Source: Stromatinia cepivora (taxonomy: Eukaryota > Ascomycota > Leotiomycetes > Helotiales > Sclerotiniaceae). From it: a DNA stretch of 64,000 nucleotides. Under the pieces are notes generated by a model. That model did not search any database. It was not told the DNA's origin and worked only from the letters and a program-made list of their open reading frames with translations. Every line of letters begins with the position of its first letter. Within the stretch, counting starts at the first letter, position 1. The translations under genes and the position numbers were made by a program. Below, in pieces: positions 36,641 through 47,882 of this stretch. Location of the stretch: assembly GCA_014898415.1 (NCBI GenBank), contig RCTD01000006.1:1-64000 (forward strand), written 5' to 3'.

Positions 36641-37409
36641 TCAACCCCGCTTTCTCTTCCTAGGGTTGTCCGCCAAGATTTCGAGTGTTTGTCGGAGAAT
36701 GTTTTTGGTCCCTGCAACATCGCTAATAAATTGCACAGATGCTTCATCTTTGTGCTGGCTCGGATCTAAAGGCTTTATGGTTTCACCATTCGAGGATTTT
36801 GGCTCAGCCGTATCCGCTGTCTTGTGGACTAAACCTTGGGAAGAAACTTTCTCTTTAGGCTTTTCGCGATTGCCGACGTATCTGCCTTCTCCTCTTAACC
36901 ACTGTCCATAGAACAAATGCTTAGCTAAGGCATATTGCTCGGTGTGATTGATATCACTCCTCTCCCAGGGGTCAAGGTGACCCAGAGAGTCGAGGTAGAC
37001 CCAAGACCCATCATCAGAGATTTTGAATTTGACATTTTCTGCCTTATTTGCAACACGATCGCATAAGAAAATCTAATATCTTTTAGCAGAGCTCGTATAA
37101 TTGTATCGCAGGGTGACATACGTCAACAACTTCGCCACGGCGAGAAACATAACCATGGTTAGAGCCATCATCAGTATCTAAACTGTAATACGACTTCTTC
37201 CTTTTCTTATTCAGGAGGTCGTGCAGAGCCTGCGGGTTGCATTTGAACATGACGGTACAGATGACATCGACGACGCTCAAATCAGATGTAGCTCTAGCGT
37301 CGTCTTTGTTGCTAATTTCAATGAGGTGAGGGTGGTCAATAGGTGCATTGGCAAGAAGTTTGATGGTGAAGTTCAGATTGACTTTACGGACAGATACCTC
37401 ATCCGACAT
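36641..37409 (-). CDS. Tandem paralogue C, unknown family
   Basis: Two exons (37409-37122, 37072-36641) give about 239 residues. Exon 1 reads VRKVNLNFTIKLLANAPIDH, PHLIEISN, SDLSVVDVICTVMFKCNPQA and LHDLLNKKRKK before a phase-0 intron at the same place as in paralogues A and B. Exon 2 contains VKFKISDDGSWVYLDS, aligning with the ISYRICNDGKWEI tract of A, and ends in NPRKRKRG, a basic C terminus suggesting nuclear targeting. ATG 37409 is the first in frame; the frame is open for two more codons through a GTG. Copy C lacks the long acidic insert of B. Function unknown. Confidence 0.75.
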
Positions 37410-39234
37410 TTTCACAGCTTGAAAAGATGCGTGTTATCAGGAGGAGGAATTGGATGTGGGAGTTGTTAAGATCGTGGATATATATACCTGATAGAAAGCG
37501 CATGGCTCACTCGGAACTGGAAAAGGTAAAGAATCAAGCTAACCAACCAGTGTAACCTACATATCTATGTTTGATATATGATCAAAAGAAAATGTATCCA
37601 CCTGGTTGATGGAAACTTCGGTGAGTAAAATGATCGGAAAAGTGCATGGACAATGCCACTCATTTGTGGAATCCCACAGAAGGACCTTTCCGCCTTTAAG
37701 TACTTGTACCCTAAGGCAAGATTAGATGAACATAGACAAATAAATGCCACTGCTACAAACGACCGATTCTCAACCCTCGAACCAAACTTCTTTCTGGATA
37801 ATCATTTTCTAGAGTTTTGTATACCCAACCCACGATCTAATAACTCCTGTATATCTCGGCAATTTTGCATGCCTCTACCAAATTTTTACAGCAAATGAAA
37901 AATGCAACAAGCAAAGCTGTTCTAACTTCGAAATTTTGAAATAGTCATCTTGTATATTCCTGTATTGATTAGATTGAAGGTTCAGATATCATTATCACAC
38001 AATTACTTTGTTAATCAGAAAGACTAAGTAGTGATGCAAGTTGCATGCACTGTGAAGCAATGCCACCTCGCGCGCAACGAGCCAAAATGATATAGAAAAC
38101 TATGACTACAAACGGAAAGATGGAAATGTTGAATGTTCTGATTAAAGCTATTAAGTAGTAATGAAATACAACATGAGAGCTTCCTCTCAATCAATAAACA
38201 TCTCTCATTGCAGATTATCCCGGATGTACCTCTGGAGGCCGCTCATCTAATAACTTATCCTTTTTCATTTTTCTCTTCTTGAAGCACAATTTGTCCCAAG
38301 TTACCCTGTGCTCTTTCTTCTCCCTTTCTTTCTTTGCTTACCTCTGCACATTCGCTTATACTCTTCATCTACTTGAAGTTTATTCACTACGAGCCTCTAC
38401 TATAGGACGATAACTTATCTGCAATGATTTGTTTTTTGTATTATGGCTTGTAAAGGTATTTACATCTAATTTTTCGTCTATATATGTTTCAATATGTCTA
38501 AACATTCAAGGGTTTTACAATCAGGGCACGCTCCTAAATTTCAATTAGCGATACCAACTTTCTATACCTGTGCCTGGTGAGTATTATCGTGAAGCTGGGT
38601 TTCCTTCCGCTTCAGTCTCATCACTAGCAGTACTCGTATCGTTGAAAGTGCATCTTGATTCCCCAATATTTATCAACCATTGACCCTTCTTCGTAAAAAT
38701 ATATTAAAAGAAAAAGAAAAAGAACAAGATTCCTAAAACCTAATGGAATGCATATCAGAGGAAGATTTCGCTTCACTCAAACTTTCAGCTAACCTTCCTT
38801 GATGTTTCGTGAGATGATAATCTTTCTGGTTTTTCAATATCGACTTCTTCCAAAACAAAACGAAACTTGGTTGGATCTCGGTTATAATAATGCTTGTATG
38901 TATATACTTTCAGGTGCTAGCAATTGTTATACTTTTACTGTTCTCCAATCTCATATTCAAGAAAATAGAATATCAAAACTCCAAACTCTAAACACAATAC
39001 CCCAATACCCCTCCAAATCACAATCCACTTCTCCTCACTAAACACCCCACCCCCACAAATCAATCATACCCAATATAAACTCCAAAAATATCGAGAAATT
39101 AATCTATATATCTCTTCTATCTCCTATTCTATAAAAAACTCAAACTCATTAACGAGTAGGAAATACATTATTCGATCACTGATTGATCATCTAGAACGAG
39201 GGGAGGGGTGCAGGGGTATTTAATTCACAAAAAG
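37410..39234. other. Intergenic region before the repeat island
   Basis: No gene is supported over 1.8 kb. Pyrimidine-rich tracts occur near 38250-38340. Base composition changes sharply to very AT-rich at about 39235. Confidence 0.5.
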
Positions 39235-39528
39235 AAAATTCAAATTATTTATTAATTTTAATCTTTATAATATTAGTTTATCAATATTTTAATCTTTTTT
39301 AATATACATTATAAATGAAATAAATTTTGATACAAATAATATCTTAAAATTATAAAAATATATAATTAATCTACTTTATTTCTTTTTATAATCTAATATT
39401 TTTTATTAATAAAGTTTTATCTGTTATTCTAAAAGTATATAAATTATTTTCTTTATTTAAAAAATCTAATCAAAAGTTAAATTGAATATAATTATTAATA
39501 CATTTCCTTGATTAATAATCAGCAAACT

Positions 39529-39615
39529 ATATATTATAATACAATTATCTTTATTTAATTCAAATTATATTTTATAAAATCTTTTAATAAATAAAAAAAT
39601 ATTATTAAAGATTAT
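39529..39615. repeat. 87-base direct repeat, left copy
   Basis: This segment recurs at 39897-39983, directly on the other side of the solo LTR, with about two differences. At both differing sites the left copy has T or A where the right copy has C or G, as if it has undergone more RIP. Confidence 0.85.
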
Positions 39616-39897
39616 TGTGACGCACAAGAGCCGTGGTAGAGCTGAATAAACAGGGTCAATTATGTTCCTTAGAATCTACAACTGAAGAATTATGATTTGT
39701 AAGGAGCGATTAGATATATATATACAAATACTTATTTATGGGCTGTGGGATTGTGTATATGCGTTATTAGGGTTATCATTTTATTATATTAAATTGTATG
39801 ATTTGTAATGTATGTGTATAGATGATCAGCTCATAAATTGATATGGGAGATAAGAGGTATCACGTGGTTAGCCTCCTGTGGTTCACGATTCGTGACA
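39616..39897 (-). mobile_element. Solo LTR of the Ty3/Gypsy element
   Basis: This 282-base sequence matches both LTRs of the element at 40245-47282. On the minus strand it begins TGTCACGAATCG and ends GCGTCACA, the usual TG...CA boundaries. Both ends are unmutated relative to the consensus of the three copies. No simple 5-base target duplication borders it; 87-base direct repeats do. Confidence 0.88.
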
Positions 39898-39983
39898 TAT
39901 ATTATAATACAATCATCTTTATTTAATTCAAATTATATTTTATAAAATCTTTTAATAAATAAAAAAGTATTATTAAAGATTAT
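39897..39983. repeat. 87-base direct repeat, right copy
   Basis: Nearly identical partner of 39529-39615 (see that entry). The first base is shared with the last base of the LTR. Confidence 0.85.
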
Positions 39984-40244
39984 CTATTACAATTAGTAAT
40001 CTTCGTCAATTGATTACTCAAAATCATATTCTTATACAAGAAGAAACTTTTCATCATATAGTATATATTTGCAGCTCTTTGAATAACGATTTATTAATAA
40101 TTAATATATCAAAATAAAATATAGAAAACCTTTTAATATTAAATCATCTCGATTATATTCTTATTTATTCATGAACTTTTCGAGAGACTAAAAGCATATT
40201 AAGATTATAATAAAATCATACACACGCCTCACTCATTTAATTTT

Positions 40245-40526
40245 TGTGACGCACAAGAGCCGTAGTAGAGCTGAATAAACAGGGTCAATTATGTTCTTTA
40301 GAATCTACAATTGAAGAACTATAGCTTGTAAGGAACGATTAGATATATATACACAAATATTCATTTGTAAGTTATGGGGTTGTGCGTATATATTATTAGG
40401 GTTATCATTTTATTATACTAAATTGTATGAATTGTAATGTATATGTACAAACGATTAGTTTATCAATGGATGTGGGAGATAAAAGATATTACGTGGTTAG
40501 TTTTTTGTAGTTCACGATTTGTAATA
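40245..40526 (-). repeat. Left LTR (3' LTR of the element)
   Basis: This 282-base copy has an intact outer end (TGTGACGCACAAGAGCCG on the plus strand), but its inner end is mutated by C-to-T and G-to-A changes relative to the solo LTR. Confidence 0.92.
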
Positions 40527-40540
40527 TTATTCCCTCTTTT
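40527..40540 (-). promoter_or_regulatory. Polypurine tract next to the 3' LTR
   Basis: The minus strand reads AAAAGAGGGAATAA directly beside the left LTR, the position where plus-strand DNA synthesis is primed in LTR retrotransposons. Confidence 0.65.
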
Positions 40541-40614
40541 GGAAAAGCTCGCCTTTGAGTGTTTTATTTCTTTATTCTATTGCTATTTCATTGGAAATCA
40601 GGTTTTGTGAAGGT

Positions 40615-40935
40615 TTATGAGCTTTAAATCAATTAGATTGATCATTTTGGTTGATTTGATCAATTTACTAGAAATTGATCAAATTGATCAAATTGATTGA
40701 CCAAATTGATCAAAATAATGAATGAATTGATCAAATCGATTAAATCGTTTATCAATTGGTTAAATTAATATTGATTCGTATTCTTTTTGATTTGGAGAAT
40801 CTCTGAAAGGAAAAAGTTTCAATAGAAAAAGGAAGGAGGTTGAATTATGGTATAGTGATGATAAGTAGTTGATATGGTCAATTCCGAAATCAATCAAATT
40901 AATTGATCAAATTGATTAAATCAATTAAATTGAAC
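40615..40935. repeat. TTGATCAA-rich palindromic repeat cluster in the element's 3' non-coding part
   Basis: Many copies of ATTGATCAAATTGAT and its variants, which are nearly self-complementary, occur at about 40625-40760 and again at 40890-40935, between the 3' LTR and the last coding remnant. Confidence 0.7.
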
Positions 40936-43900
40936 GAAATCGATAGGGGTGATGTTATATTTCGTTTTTACTATATTCAAACTTCCCTTTGTATGATTTT
41001 TGAAATGATTATAGGTATAAGCTTTTGAAATATATTGCTTTTGTATTATCTTGATGGTGGCAGCTCGTTTGTTGTATAGAGTTCGGATTATATACGTATA
41101 CAATCAAATTCCTTTGAATTTGTATGGGTTTTTGATTCTTTCATAATTGTATACATATATATTATTATAAAATCATAACATTTAATCTGCTATATTGAAG
41201 AATACTTTTCTTTCCCTTGGTTTCATAAATGAATCGTTATCCATATAATTATAATTATTCTTTTCGTTTTTATAAAGCTTTATTCAATTGATTAATTGAT
41301 TAGGAGGACCAGGTAATATTGGATTGGTTAGGTGAAAATCGTATAAGAGGTATAATAATATTTTAAGATTGGAAATAGGATATCAGATAAGATCGGTATT
41401 ATTATTAAGCTATGAGATTCTATATAATAAGGTTTTTTGTATTTTCTTTATTGTTAGAATCTTTTTTATTTTTCATTTCGAATTATCAATTATATTAATA
41501 GACGGAGGTGGTTCGAGTATTTGATCAGGAAGAGGATTGTTATATACCTTGCATAATCGATCTGAAGGGAAAACAGGATGAATTTTCATTGTAGTTAGGA
41601 GTTCGAGCTTAAAAGAGTTCCCAGATCGATCAATGATCTTGAATTTTCCTTGAATTAGGAAATCCAGCTTTTTGGATAATCTTTGAGTAGGATAACTCTT
41701 TATATTGAATTATATATAATCTCCGATATCGAAATCAACCTTATATCAATGAACATTCATGAATTTCGATATTTTGGCTTGAATATACAATAGGCCTTCT
41801 TTCGTTTATACGAAAACTAATCTATTGCATTCTGTATATATATAAATATCATATATATTCATATCGTCTGTTGGTTTACTAGTGTTTTCCTTCTATTCCT
41901 ATATATATTTCGATATATACCTATATAGAGTTTCGTAAAGTGTAAACCCTTCTAAAGAGTCGTATGGAAGAGTAAGTTGCACATAATCCATTATAAATAG
42001 GAATTCTGATCAATCGTCTTAATAATAATTAACAAACAGTTTTAATTGTTGCTAAAGATATTGATTATAGATCTCAATTTGATTATCGGTTTGGGGATGG
42101 TGAGTAGTAAATGATTTGAAATTGATTCCTAGGATTTGACTGAATTCCTTTCAGAATTGTGATATAAATTGGAGGCCGCGATTCGATATTATAGTGTTAA
42201 GGGGATTATAATATCGATATATATAGTAGAGATATAGTTGTGTTTGAGTTCAAGTATCGATTGATTTGTAACAAGGTATAGAAATAACTTGCTTTGTTAA
42301 TCGATCAATAATGATTAAAATGTTATTATATCTGTATTTATTTTTATTAAAGTTGCAATAATTTATAGTAATATATTGTTATACTTGATTAGGAATCGGA
42401 AGTGAATACAATAAACCAGGGGTACGATCGTATAGAACGGAACTGTATTTGCAGATGTGACAATTGTATATATATCTGGTTACGGTATCATGCATTCTGG
42501 GTCAATAATATTGTTGAGATAATAAAAGGTAAGTTTTGTTTGTACCAGAATGAATAATGGAAACGGAATTATAGGTTTCACAAATCAAGTAAATTCGAAG
42601 ATTATCGATGTTAAGCATCACCAGGCGGTTATTGTAAAACAAGAAATCATTTTGGAGTGATATATACTTGTGATCTTGGATAGCTTATATTCTGAATACT
42701 AATAAACTATCTATAGTTTTATTTGCTTTGATGATATAGTTAATTAGATCGAATCGAGAAGCAATTTTATTCAAATTGATATTAGTAATCGTTGTTTTGT
42801 TTAGGTGATACTTTTGTAAGGCTTTTTTTATAATTTCAATATCAATTTGGTTATCTTTAATAAGCTACTGAAGGCGATTCTTCTTCTTGGTATAATTCTG
42901 GAGATCCAATTCATCGGTCCGATAAATTAAAGCATCGGCAAAAGGGTTATCTTTTTCAAAACAATATATAATAATGAAATTATAATCGGTTAGAACTTTT
43001 GTTCAACGAACTTATCAGGCGTTGAGAGTTTTGATAATCATGAAATATTCGAGGGCCTTATAATCGGTATAAACTTTGATTTTATGTGGTAAACCAATGA
43101 GTTCCGCTTTCCAATGGTTGAGAGATCGAATGATTGACAGTATTTCCTTGTCATAAACTTTGTAGTTCAGCGGTAACCATGGTCTTGGAGAAATAAGCTA
43201 CGGGAAACTAATCTTCATTATGTTATTATGATAACATACTAGTAACTATTCTATCGGATATATCTATTTCGAGTATACAAGGGAGTCGGTGATTATAGTA
43301 TTGCAAAAACGGAGCAAAGATAAACTTTTTCTTCAAGATATTGAATACATTTTGGTATACTTTGTCGAATATGAATTTAATATTTGCTTTAATAAGTTTG
43401 TTAAAAGATTTTGCTATTATATTGTAATCCTTAATGAACCATTAATAAAAATTACAAAAACCGAAGAATGATTGAATCCTTTTCATTGTTATCGGAAAGA
43501 TTCAATTTTCAATTATTTCAATCTTTTCAGGATCTATCTTTATTTCTTTAATAAAGATAATAAAATCTAAGTATTTGGTATATATAATATTGAATTTGTA
43601 TTTCTTGAGATCCGTTTGTAAATTAGCAGTTTTTAATTGTTCGAGAATTAGTTTAATATAAGTTTAATACTTTTCTTTGTTTTCGGAATAGATTAGAATA
43701 TTATCGAAATATACTGTACAAAAGATATTTAGGTAATCGAATAGAATATCATTCATATAACACTGGTAGATTGTAGGATTATTCATTAATCCGAATAATA
43801 CAACCTTGCATTTATATAATCCATATCGGATTCGGAAAGTAGTATACTCTTCCGAAGCAGAATTTATTCTTATATGATAGAAAGTTTAACGAATATTGAA

Positions 43901-46900
43901 TTTGGTAAAGATTTTAATATCGGAAAGTCGAAAAAGCGTTTCGTCGATCAAAGGGAAAGGATATCGATCTTTATACGTTAAGGAATTCAATAATCTGAAG
44001 TTTATATAGAACTTCAAACTACCATTAAGTTTTTTGACGAATAGAATGAGTACAGTATAAAGGGTTTAATTAAGTTCAATGAAATTTTTGTTGAGATTAT
44101 TTGTAATATATTCTTTGATGATTTCCAATTATTTTAGGAATATCTTATAAAACGGGCTATAATATAAAACTTATTCTCCTTTATCTTTCAATATAATTTT
44201 ATAATTATAAGATTGGTTAGGAGATAAGATATTTGATTCATACTTGAAAAAGGTTCGATGATATTATCGATATTCAAATAGTATTTCAGGTTCTGAATCG
44301 ATTTCGATTAATGCTCTATCAAATTTCTTTCGAATTTTCATATTCTTGAATTCGATTAGGACAACTAATACTCTCTTTTCTATATATCATTCGTTTTATC
44401 GGAAATCTATTATATTATCGAGTTCTTTTAGAATAATAATAAAGAGTTCAGTTTGTTTATCTCTTTTATATTCTAATTGGAATTTATTAGATTTGAATAT
44501 ATATAGATCGAGGACTTCGAACGATATACAGAAGAAGCATTTGTAAATCTGTAATGATAATGTAATTGATTAGAAAAAAGATGGATTGAATTTGAAAGGA
44601 ATCGGGATCTCTTTTTTTTTAACAAGAGTCTATATTGCATTCATACTTGAAGATTTTTATTGTATATCATCAATTATAATTGATCTGCTCAGTTGTGAAT
44701 CTCTTCGATTCCAATATTCTTCGAGCTGATTATCTTATTGATTAATATTTTATTAGACTAATCGATCGATCTTCTATTTATAAAGGGATGATTAGGTAAT
44801 AAAGAAATTATTCGAATAGGAGATAGTATAGGGTCTCTCTTTAGATCATTCAAGATGTTTATTGAAGCAATCGAATTTTGTTCGAGTCTCTGATAACTAA
44901 AGTTTATTTAAAATAACATTATAACTTCTTAATTCAATAATAAGGAAAGGGATAAAAGATTGTTTATGGTTATCGACCGTTAAATTAAGGAATATAAAAT
45001 AGGTAATAGTATAGTTTTGTATATTATTATACTCTTTAACTTTAATTGAAACTTCAAGTAGTATAATTCTAGATTTAAATATAAGAAATAAATAAGTAAG
45101 GAGTATGGTATTAATAAAAACAAATCCATTTGCTTCAGAATCAATAAATGCTTTTGATTAATAAATGTAATTATTTTTCGAAAGGTTATAAGGGAATATA
45201 AATGTTTTTTCTTCTATAAGTTTGGTTAGATCAAGAAATCTTATATCCTGTATAGCGTTTAAAATGGAAACGGAGTCTAAACATTTAATTTTAAATGTTT
45301 TTCTTTTTTAAATAGGTATTCTGTATAGCTTTAGTTATAGTTTCTAGACTGAAGTTTTCTTCAGTATCCCGATATTCTTTGAATTCTTTTGCTTCTTTTT
45401 GTACCGTCTCGATTTCATTAAGGTTATCAATACGAGATATCGATATATATACTGTTCCAGAAAAGGGAGAGGGCAATGAGCATTTGAAGTTCGAATAATT
45501 ATTGAATACAATAGGGCCGGTGTATCTGGAAGGGGTATTCCGGGGTGGAAATGGTTTCAGGAATATAAAGATTCCAAAATTGAAGTTGTTAGAGTTCTAA
45601 AAGGATTATAAAGGATTCGTAATAGTTATTAATTTGTAAATAATTATAAAAACTTTTCGATCAATATAATATTGATTTCGTTCTTATAATGAAACTTTGT
45701 TTTGATTTATTCTAATGAATATATTTACGAGTTCTTTTGTAATCTTGCAATCCTTAATGAATATTACTACTGCTTGCAAAAAAAAATCGGAAATCTTCTA
45801 TTCGAGATCCTTGAATAAAACTTTATCATCGATAATCTCTATTTGAATAATAAATAATCTGAATTTCCTATACCATTCTAGGAAATTGCTATATTAAGTT
45901 ATATTAAGTATAACCTATATTTTGTATTGAAAACAAGCATCATCGATTTCGGCTAGGTTCCGATAGATCGCTACAAATTGTTCGACCAATTCGAATACCG
46001 TGAATCGGGGCACTCGTATGTAAAGAGCATGATAATGTGCTTGTGCTTCCGATTCGGTTTGGTCGATTATGTATGCGCGGTATTGTGTTTCACTTTTAAG
46101 TGATGTAGTATACAATTCGAGTCGTTTTATGATTAATAATTATTATAAATTAGTTTTAGGTTCAATATTATTGCTAAGTTTAGTAATAAGATTTGTGGGT
46201 TTTGGTGTATATGTATCTTGTTGCGAGTTGTGATTGATATGAGAATACGATCTTGATTGGTTAGATCAGCTTTTTGAGTAAGGGGATTCTTGATTATTAA
46301 ATGGATTATTATTTCCTGAAAAGAAAGGAGAATCTTTGAAGGGCTTTTGATGATCAGATCGTTTAATCAAAGTTTTCTTCCTTTGACTTCGGGATCTTCG
46401 GGTTTGTTTGGATAAAGGTCCTTGAATTTCGATTGAAGGAATAAAGAGAATCCTAAATACTATTATTGATCTGAATATCTGTATAGATATTATTTGGGGT
46501 TTAGAAGAAGGTTGTATTATTGTAGAATTTGTTGTCATTATAATTTTCAATTGTTGATTCTTCTTTTTCAAATTTATAATTATTGTATAGAGATTTTGTA
46601 GTTGTAATGGTGATTCGGAAGAAGCAATTAAATTGTTGGGAATATTGGTTTTATGTATTGGAATCTTTTTTTTATTAGTTTTCTTTCTTTCAATAGTAAT
46701 ATTATCCAATCCTGTATTTATATTTTCTTCGAAGGGTTATTGAAATAATTAAGGAGAAGGAGAGGGTTCCTCAAAATATACTTTTGAAGGTTTAGAGTGT
46801 ATAAGAGGAGGAGTTCGTTGTATTGTGAAAATAATGATACACTTTTAAAGGTATTTATATCTTCATCGATTAGATCAGAATAGATCTTCTTTTTTTGGAT

Positions 46901-47000
46901 GTAATATTTGTAAAAGTTCATTTAAGAAGGTATTATTAAAGTGAAGTATTATTTGGGAAGCTATTAGATAGTTGAATACTTGTAAATAAATTATAGATAA

Positions 47001-47282
47001 TATGATGTATAAAAACTATAGTAAAGTTAAATAAATAAAATCAATTATATTCTTTAGAATTTATAATTGAAGAATTATAATTTGTAAGGAACGATTAGAT
47101 ATATATATACAAATATTCATTTGTAAATTACAGGGTTGTGCGTATGTATTATTAGGATCACCATTTTATTATATTAAATCGTATGAATCGTAATGTATAT
47201 ACATGGACGATCAGCTTATTAATGGACGTGGGAGATAAGAGGTATCACGTGGTTAGCCTCCTGTGGTTCACGATTCGTGACA
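47001..47282 (-). repeat. Right LTR (5' LTR of the element)
   Basis: This 282-base copy has an intact outer end (TCACGATTCGTGACA), while its inner end is saturated with transitions: TGTGACGCACAAGAGCC has become TATGATGTATAAAAACT. Confidence 0.92.
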
Positions 47283-47882
47283 ATTTTGAGCGACTATATT
47301 GTGAATATTTCATTATTATATTCACATTCACATTCACGAAGTCATTACTGAATACATATATAGGTATCAAACCAGCCTAGCCAAGACTAACTAACTAATT
47401 ACCTATCTATCTACCTATCCATCCATCTATCCATCCATCTATCCATCCATCTATCCATCCATCTATCCATCCATCTATCCATCCATCTATCCATCCATCT
47501 ATCCATCTATCCATTTATCATAATATACTTCTCGCATGAATAAACCATAGTATATGTATGTAATCTTATGTAATCTTGTGTATAATATGATATAATATGT
47601 ATACAGCGCCCATACAAACAAACAATATTTGTATGAAAAGTTCGTCCCTCGCATCATTTCTACCCCATCAATGCCAGTCCAACCAGTCCAACCAGTCCTA
47701 GCAATCCCAAAACGTACAATATAGCAAGGAACAGCACCTAGCTAGCTAGCTATTTTATGCATGCGCCCAAAACTCCTCGTACCCGCTGCTCAAAATTCCC
47801 TTTACTCATAATCTGTTCTTGCGATAAGAGGACAGAGGCCACGCATCTATAGTTTGTAGTGAGGATATCCTGCGCTAACCCC
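47283..47882. other. Spacer between retrotransposon and CAF-1 gene
   Basis: Apart from the microsatellite, this contains probable 3' untranslated sequence of the CAF-1 gene and no other gene. Confidence 0.5.
47401..47519. repeat. ATCC/ATCT tetranucleotide microsatellite
   Basis: Interrupted run of CTATCCATCCAT units covering about 119 bases, close to the retrotransposon edge. Confidence 0.9.

Larger units (their letters stand above)
39235..40244. repeat. AT-rich RIP-affected repeat DNA surrounding a solo LTR
   Basis: This region is very AT-rich with TA-heavy dinucleotide content, unlike the flanking DNA at 38-39 kb. No coding frame survives. It contains a solo LTR (39616-39897) between two 87-base direct repeats, and then abuts the left end of a full retrotransposon. 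Confidence 0.7.
40245..47282 (-). mobile_element. Complete but RIP-inactivated Ty3/Gypsy LTR retrotransposon
   Basis: A 7038-base element in minus orientation with 282-base LTRs at both ends and a 5-base target duplication ATTTT (40240-40244 and 47283-47287). In minus-strand translation, interrupted by many TAG/TAA/TGA stops, I can follow a gag-like region (about 46900-45700), reverse transcriptase (about 44050-43690: FVKKLNGSLKFYINFRLLNS, RYPFPLIDE, YFDNILIYS where YxDD is expected), RNase H (about 43170-43030: YDKEILSIIRSLNHWKAEL, VYTDYKALEYF), an integrase zinc finger and core (about 42480-42040: RGLQFISQF, HHPQTDNQIE), and a C-terminal tract with TMKIHPVFPSD (about 41600). The order protease-RT-RNase H-integrase is that of Ty3/Gypsy. 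A polypurine tract AAAAGAGGGAATAA adjoins the left LTR, confirming orientation. It cannot be active. Confidence 0.93.

Noticed and set aside
39616..39897. 87-base repeats as an ordinary target-site duplication
   Set aside because: Ty3/Gypsy integrases make 5-base duplications, and the adjacent full element shows exactly that, so a different explanation is needed.
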